DNA of 64,000 nt from Maricaulis alexandrii (lineage in GTDB: Bacteria > Pseudomonadota > Alphaproteobacteria > Caulobacterales > Maricaulaceae), in contig NZ_SWKP01000005.1 of assembly GCF_005871165.1 (NCBI RefSeq), positions 434,001 to 498,000 of the forward strand, written 5' to 3'. The position numbers and the translations under genes are program-made. A model generated the notes under the pieces. The model had not been told where the DNA came from and made no database searches. It was given only the letters and a program-made list of their open reading frames with translations. This document shows positions 59,872 through 64,000 of the stretch, piece by piece. The number at the start of each line of letters is the position of its first letter. Position 1 is the stretch's first letter.

Positions 59872-61230
59872 ATGTCGGAACAGCTCAAATCCGAGCGGAT
59901 TGCCGATTTTGCGATCACAGCCAAAACGCGCGACAGCCTGCGCCAGATGCAGAGCGTCCTGCCGGGCGTGCTGGAAGGCGCGCTGACCGAATTCTATGCG
60001 ACCTTGTCCCGCGCCGAGGGTGTCGCCCATTTTTTCCGGGATGACGCACACCGCGATCACGCCAAGAAGCACCAGATTGCCCACTGGGACTCGATCCTCT
60101 CGGGCGAATTCGACGACCAGTATTTCCAGAATGTGCGACGCATCGGCGAGGTGCATTGCGAGATTGGTCTGGAACCGCGGATCTATGTCGCAGGCTATGC
60201 CGGCATTGCGTCCAATCTGATCCGTGGTGCCATGAAGGCGGCAGGCCGCAAGGGGCTGTTTGCCAACGGGCAGGATGAAAAGGCAGAGGCCTGGGTCGAT
60301 GCGCTTGTGCGCGCTGTCTTCCTGGATATGGAACTGGCCCTGTCCACCTATCTCGAAGCCGGTGAAGCTCGCGCCCGGGAAGCTCGGAACCGCGTTGCCG
60401 ACACGCTGGAAGCCAATGTGTCCGCAACGCTGGCCGGGTTGGCGGAAACGTCGGACCGGCTGGATGAGCTGGCGGGCCGGGTCGGATCCTCGGTGGATGC
60501 AACCCTCACCGATGCCGCCACCACAGCCCGCGAGGCGCAGTCGGCTTCCCAGAATGTCCAGTCCGTCGTGGTCGCCGCCGAGCAGATGCGCGGCGCGGTC
60601 GACGAGATTTCCGGCCAGGTCAACCAGACCAGCGACCGGGCCCGCGAGGCGGTCGACCAGGTCGGCGCCGCGGCCCAGGTCATGGATACGCTTAATTCGG
60701 CGGCGTCCGAGATCGGCAATATCGTCGGCCTGATCCAGGATATTGCGGAACAGACCAATCTCCTGGCCCTGAATGCCACGATCGAGGCGGCGCGGGCCGG
60801 TGAAGCCGGGGCCGGTTTTGCCGTGGTGGCCGGCGAGGTGAAGCACTTGGCCCAGCAGACCGCCAGTGCGACGGACCGGATCAGTCAGCAGATCGGGGCT
60901 GTCCAGCAAGGCGCATCGACGGCGGGCACTGCCATTCAGAACATCCATGGGACGATCGAAGCCGTGAACGAGGCCTCGGTCAGCATCAATGCGGCCATTG
61001 AGGAGCAGTCCTCGGCGATCCGCGAGATCGTCCGGAGTGCCAATGAGGCTGCCAGCGGCAATACGGCCGGCGCGGAATCGGCGGCCAAGCTGGAAACCGG
61101 CGTGCGGGAATGCTCACAGTCCTCCGGCTTCGTGAAGGAGGAGGCGACGGCCGTGCGCAAGGCGGTCGCTGAACTGCGCGAGAAGGTGCACGGCTTCCTG
61201 GAACAGACCCGGGCCGAGGGTGCGGCCTGA
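59872..61230 (+). CDS. Globin-coupled chemoreceptor (HemAT-like methyl-accepting chemotaxis protein)
   Basis: 452 aa, with no membrane helix, hence cytoplasmic. Residues 1-165 form a sensor globin: the [20 protein letters not shown] distal region and the proximal haem His95 in [19 protein letters not shown]. The C-terminal half is a methyl-accepting signalling domain with the highly conserved hairpin tip [20 protein letters not shown] followed by [19 protein letters not shown]. Oxygen (or NO/CO) binding is expected to change signalling to CheA; ligand is inferred. The stop overlaps the BLUF gene start (TGATG). Confidence 0.94.
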   Translation: MSEQLKSERIADFAITAKTRDSLRQMQSVLPGVLEGALTEFYATLSRAEGVAHFFRDDAHRDHAKKHQIAHWDSILSGEFDDQYFQNVRRIGEVHCEIGLEPRIYVAGYAGIASNLIRGAMKAAGRKGLFANGQDEKAEAWVDALVRAVFLDMELALSTYLEAGEARAREARNRVADTLEANVSATLAGLAETSDRLDELAGRVGSSVDATLTDAATTAREAQSASQNVQSVVVAAEQMRGAVDEISGQVNQTSDRAREAVDQVGAAAQVMDTLNSAASEIGNIVGLIQDIAEQTNLLALNATIEAARAGEAGAGFAVVAGEVKHLAQQTASATDRISQQIGAVQQGASTAGTAIQNIHGTIEAVNEASVSINAAIEEQSSAIREIVRSANEAASGNTAGAESAAKLETGVRECSQSSGFVKEEATAVRKAVAELREKVHGFLEQTRAEGAA

Positions 61231-61691
61231 TGCTGCTGTCCCGCTTGCTTTATTACAGTCGCCGGAACTGGTCCAAGGAGGACCCGTCAGAAGCGGAGGC
61301 CGTTCTGGAGCAAATTCTCCAGGCCGGTCGCCGCAACAATCCGCGGGACGGGTTGAGCGGCGTGCTGATCGTGGATGATGATCTGTTCGTCCAGGTATTG
61401 GAGGGACCGCGATCGAGCCTGACCCGTACATTCGGCCGGATCCAGAAGGATCCGCGTCACGAGAATGTGGTGCTGGCAGGCCTGACCGAGGTCGGCGACC
61501 GGCAGTTTGACGGCTGGAATGTCTATGTCCGCCGCGGTCCGGGGCAGACCACTCGCCCGGCTTGGTTCGCGAGCCCCGATGTTACAACTTTTGAAGCGTT
61601 TCTTGTGAGCGTGGAACGCCTATTATGCGCCGACGGTGAAATCACCGCGTTATCGTCCCTGAATAGTAAAATAACGCTGGATTTCGCGTAG
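61230..61691 (+). CDS. BLUF-domain blue-light sensor
   Basis: 153-aa flavin-binding photoreceptor. Key residues are recognisable: Tyr8 (LLYYSR), Asn37 (NNPRDGLSG) and Gln55 (LFVQVLEG), which form the flavin hydrogen-bond network; FGRIQKDPRHENVVLAGL follows. After the domain only a short helical tail remains, so it acts through a partner. TGATG coupling to the chemoreceptor gene suggests a shared signalling role. Confidence 0.94.
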   Translation: MLLSRLLYYSRRNWSKEDPSEAEAVLEQILQAGRRNNPRDGLSGVLIVDDDLFVQVLEGPRSSLTRTFGRIQKDPRHENVVLAGLTEVGDRQFDGWNVYVRRGPGQTTRPAWFASPDVTTFEAFLVSVERLLCADGEITALSSLNSKITLDFA

Positions 61692-61746
61692 ACATGTCGG
61701 CACAAGGGTGCGCTGATTAGCCACAATAAAAGTATGTGTTTTGGGA

Positions 61747-62367
61747 ATGGATTGGGCGAAGAAAATCAAAGAGCTTCGCTATTTTGAAGATCTGAAACAG
61801 GATGTGCTGGCGCGTCAACTGGGCGTCAGTCAAGCGAGTGTGAGTCAGTGGGAGCGCGGCGTCGCGGAACCGCCCGAGGAGGCGCAACGCCGTTTGCTGC
61901 GCCGTCTGGCCCAGACGCCGCCTGAACGCTTCCTGCAGGCTCTCAAGGTCAGCGTGCGGTCCAGCCCCAATGTGGCAATTCTCATGGTGCGCCGTGACGG
62001 TGTCGTCCTGATCGAGATGATCAGTGACGGTGCGGCCCAACTGACCAATTTTCTGTCCCATGACGATGTCGGCCAACCCTTGCGCGGCCGTTTCGGGCCG
62101 GTGGTCGATAGCCATCTGGACGAGCTGGAGCGCGAGGGCCTGTTCGAGGGCAAGCTGGAATCCGCCCGGGGGACTGCCATGCTGCACAGGAATGGCCAGG
62201 CCCGTCCGGTAACGGTCGGCATGATCCCTTTCCGGGTCGAAAACAGCGATACGGATTATGTCGTGCGGGCCGAGGTCCGCTTCCCGGTGGCGCCGGAAGC
62301 GGAACTCCACAAGGTTGAGTCCGAACTGATCCTGGTGCCGCACCAGAAGCGCGAACTGGAAGCCTGA
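61747..62367 (+). CDS. XRE-family HTH protein with C-terminal sensor-like domain
   Basis: 206 aa from ATG 61747; a TTG two codons earlier (61741) is an alternative. N-terminal Cro/CI-type helix-turn-helix LKQDVLARQLGVSQASVSQW followed by ERGVAEPP, residues about 14-45. Residues about 70-195 form a mixed alpha/beta domain with no recognised family (VAILMVRRDGVVLIEMISDG; VTVGMIPFRVENSDTDYVVR), possibly PAS-like. It starts 55 bases after the BLUF gene and may control the light/oxygen pair (inference). Confidence 0.8.
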   Translation: MDWAKKIKELRYFEDLKQDVLARQLGVSQASVSQWERGVAEPPEEAQRRLLRRLAQTPPERFLQALKVSVRSSPNVAILMVRRDGVVLIEMISDGAAQLTNFLSHDDVGQPLRGRFGPVVDSHLDELEREGLFEGKLESARGTAMLHRNGQARPVTVGMIPFRVENSDTDYVVRAEVRFPVAPEAELHKVESELILVPHQKRELEA

Positions 62368-62372
62368 GGGTT

Positions 62373-62897
62373 TCAGCGGTCGCCGAACGCGCCGCGCAGC
62401 ATCGCCATCTGGTCGGCAACCGGATTGGCGTCCGTATCGACCAGGCCATCAATGTAGAGATTGTCGTCGATCCGCTTCAGCCGCTCATAGAGGCGGCGCG
62501 AGCGCGTGACCAATTCCATCAGCACGGCCGGCGCGGTCTCGCCTTCCGGCCAGAGACCGTCGGTGGGACGGTCGGCATTGAGACGGTATTTGCCGTCCGT
62601 GGCATCCTCGGCGCTCATTTCGCCTTCGGACACGGCCCGCTGGGCCAGCAGCCAGGAGGCGGCCTGCATCAGGCGGGTGGTGAGCTTCATGCTCTCCGTC
62701 GCGTAGGACAGAGCGCCTGCCCGGTCGAGCGATTTGGAGTCGTCGCGACCCGGACCGTCCAGATAGGCCGCTGTTTCTTCCACCAGATCCATGCCTTCCC
62801 GGAAGAGTTTCTGGAACATCTCCGAATTGGCAAAATCCTGGGCGCGGGCGGCAGGTGCGCCTCCGGCGGGGAAGAGGGTCGGCGTTTGGTCAGTCAT
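62373..62897 (-). CDS. rcdA: Regulator of CtrA degradation RcdA (DUF1465 family)
   Basis: 174 aa, all-helical and soluble. The stretch FREGMDLVEETAAYLDGPGR, then SYATESMKLTTRLMQAASWL and LAQRAVSEGEM matches RcdA of Caulobacter, an adaptor that helps localise ClpXP-dependent CtrA degradation at the G1-S transition. Convergent with the XRE gene and followed upstream by a DUF1192 gene in the same direction. The assignment rests on remembered sequence pattern and family name. Confidence 0.85.
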   Translation of the reverse strand: MTDQTPTLFPAGGAPAARAQDFANSEMFQKLFREGMDLVEETAAYLDGPGRDDSKSLDRAGALSYATESMKLTTRLMQAASWLLAQRAVSEGEMSAEDATDGKYRLNADRPTDGLWPEGETAPAVLMELVTRSRRLYERLKRIDDNLYIDGLVDTDANPVADQMAMLRGAFGDR

Positions 62898-62976
62898 TTC
62901 GCGTCCGTTTTTCGGTCGATCTGAGAATACGAGCGAATCAAAGCAATACGCGGGCCAGCTTGCCGAAAAGACTTGA

Positions 62977-63174
62977 TCAAAACTTAAACACGGCGTCCGC
63001 AGCGGATAATCCGGCCTGTTTTTTCTCAGTCATCGCGTCGATACGCACCAATTCCGCCTCGAGCAAGGCGCGGCGCTCGGCCAGATCTTCCAGGGAGAGG
63101 CCCGACAGGTCTTCGCCGGGGATGATGCTGGTTTTGGCCTTGGCGCTTGCCGCGCTGTCGTCACCATGAAACAT
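62977..63174 (-). CDS. DUF1192 small protein
   Basis: 65 aa from ATG 63174, with GAAGGTGG upstream. SIIPGEDLSGLSLEDLAERR and ALLEAELVRIDAMTEKKQA match the DUF1192 family: short helical proteins of alphaproteobacteria, function unknown. It lies between rcdA and a divergently transcribed quinone oxidoreductase gene. The frame is open far upstream, but only this part resembles the family. Confidence 0.85.
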   Translation of the reverse strand: MFHGDDSAASAKAKTSIIPGEDLSGLSLEDLAERRALLEAELVRIDAMTEKKQAGLSAADAVFKF

Positions 63175-63231
63175 GTGGACCACCTTCTGTTTCCCTGATG
63201 TCGAACATAGCGCGAGAACGGAGTGTTTCCC

Positions 63232-64000
63232 ATGTCCGAGCCCCAGATCCATCACATCGTGATCGCCCAGGAGCCTGGCGGCCCGGACGTTCTGGCCTGT
63301 GTGGAGCGCCCCCGGCCGGTTCCCGGTCCGGGCGAAGTGCTGATCCGGAACACCGCTTGCGGGGTCAATCGGCCCGACCAGATCGAGCGCTTGGGCTTCT
63401 ACCCGGCACCGCCTGGTGCGCCTGAAGGCCTCGGCCTGGAAGTGTCCGGGCATGTGGCTGAACTGGGCGAGGGTGTGACCGGCCTGGACGTCGGCGAGGC
63501 CGTGGTCGCCCTGGTCGCCGGAGGTGGGTATTCGGAATTTGTCGTGGCCCCGGAGGGCTCGGTCCTGCCGGCACCGAAAGGGCTGGACCTGGTGGACGCA
63601 GCGGGCCTTCCGGAGACCGTCTTCACCGTCTGGGCCAATGTGTTTGAAATCGGCGCATTGTCGCCGGACGAAACCTTTCTGGTTCACGGTGGGACAAGCG
63701 GGATCGGCACGACGGCGATCCAGATGGCCAAGGCCCATGGCGCCCGCGTAATCGCGACCGCCGGCACGCCGGAGAAGGTCGAGCTGTGCCGCAAGCTGGG
63801 GGCGGACATCGCGATCAACTACCGCGAGGAGGATTTCGAAGCCGTCGTCACCGAGGCCGGCGGGGCGGATGTCATCCTCGACATGGTGGGCGGTCCCTAC
63901 GTCCAGAAGAATATCAACTGCGCTCGGGCCGGCGCGCGCCTGGTTTCGATCGCCTTCCTGCAGGGCAGCCGGTGCGAGCTGGATCTGATGCGGGTCATGC
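63232..64000 (+). CDS. NAD(P)H:quinone oxidoreductase of the MDR (zeta-crystallin) family, 3'-truncated
   Basis: 256 visible residues; runs off the window. N-terminal MSEPQIHHIVIAQEPGGPDV, then CGVNRPDQIERLGFYPAPPG, and the nucleotide loop VHGGTSGIGTTAIQMAKAHG are typical of quinone oxidoreductases. No catalytic zinc ligands are visible, in line with a zinc-free member. GGAG (63220-63223) is the ribosome site of ATG 63232. It is divergent from the DUF1192 gene. Confidence 0.92.
   Translation, partial: MSEPQIHHIVIAQEPGGPDVLACVERPRPVPGPGEVLIRNTACGVNRPDQIERLGFYPAPPGAPEGLGLEVSGHVAELGEGVTGLDVGEAVVALVAGGGYSEFVVAPEGSVLPAPKGLDLVDAAGLPETVFTVWANVFEIGALSPDETFLVHGGTSGIGTTAIQMAKAHGARVIATAGTPEKVELCRKLGADIAINYREEDFEAVVTEAGGADVILDMVGGPYVQKNINCARAGARLVSIAFLQGSRCELDLMRVM

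Noticed and set aside
1-64000. CRISPR array, prophage, insertion sequence, tRNA or rRNA gene
   Set aside because: No regularly spaced repeats, phage structural genes, transposase or integrase, and no cloverleaf or rRNA sequence recognised on either strand.

Overview
The window is GC-rich, densely coded chromosomal DNA from an alphaproteobacterium. The gene content fits a marine, dimorphic (stalked or budding) lineage close to Maricaulales/Hyphomonadaceae/Caulobacterales. The clues are an rcdA-type (DUF1465) CtrA-degradation factor beside a DUF1192 gene, a gap-pgk-class I fba cluster, a large TonB-dependent receptor, TadE/TadG-like envelope proteins, sqdB (sulfolipid), a globin-coupled chemoreceptor and many lipoproteins. 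Species assignment is inference; no rRNA or tRNA gene was seen.

Layout. 1-1794: 3' part of a TonB-dependent receptor. 1.9-3.2 kb: alpha/beta hydrolase convergent with a BlaI-type repressor. 3.3-8.1 kb (minus strand): a tight operon of five paralogous membrane-anchored DUF6090-like proteins, then a membrane-anchored LuxR-type regulator and a DUF4199-like membrane protein. 8.2-10.5 kb: hpd and a VOC protein, divergent from a MarR regulator. 10.6-11.8 kb: a sensor-like membrane protein without an output domain. 11.9-13.7 kb: typA. 13.7-14.3 kb: a gene-free stretch with palindromic repeats. 14.3-17.1 kb: M16 peptidase. 17.2-18.9 kb: unknown polytopic membrane protein. 19.0-20.4 kb: SDR and TetR. 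20.5-26.4 kb: tripartite RND efflux operon with a strong terminator-like hairpin inside it. 26.9-30.3 kb: MacAB-like ABC operon whose adaptor carries a Spy/LTXXQ-like insertion. 30.3-33.8 kb: seven-PAS orphan histidine kinase. 34.0-35.9 kb: double-ATPase peptide ABC protein. 36.0-39.4 kb: M16 lipoprotein and FKBP lipoprotein. 39.5-45.0 kb: two vWA TadG-like paralogues divergent from a three-gene TadG/TadE-like operon. 45.0-46.6 kb: argE and a small unknown. 46.7-47.9 kb: sqdB. 48.3-51.7 kb: gap-pgk-fba. 51.9-55.8 kb: secreted protein, thiE, Sel1-repeat protein, efp, inositol monophosphatase. 55.8-58.6 kb: azoR, then a MotA/TolQ-like and OmpA-like pair. 58.7-59.2 kb: ccdAB toxin-antitoxin. 59.4 kb: rpmE. 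59.9-62.4 kb: globin-coupled chemoreceptor, BLUF photosensor, XRE regulator. 62.4-64.0 kb: rcdA, a DUF1192 gene and a quinone oxidoreductase cut by the window end.

The genes fall into envelope and transport functions (TonB receptor, two efflux systems, peptide ABC, two M16 peptidases, Tad-like proteins, stator-like pair), central metabolism and translation (gap-pgk-fba, argE, thiE, efp, rpmE, typA) and signalling. The best candidates for undescribed biology are the five-paralogue DUF6090-like operon with its membrane-bound LuxR protein, the translationally coupled oxygen-type and blue-light sensor pair with an adjacent HTH regulator, the MacA-like adaptor with a built-in Spy-like segment, and the terminator-like hairpin between the RND adaptor and pump genes.
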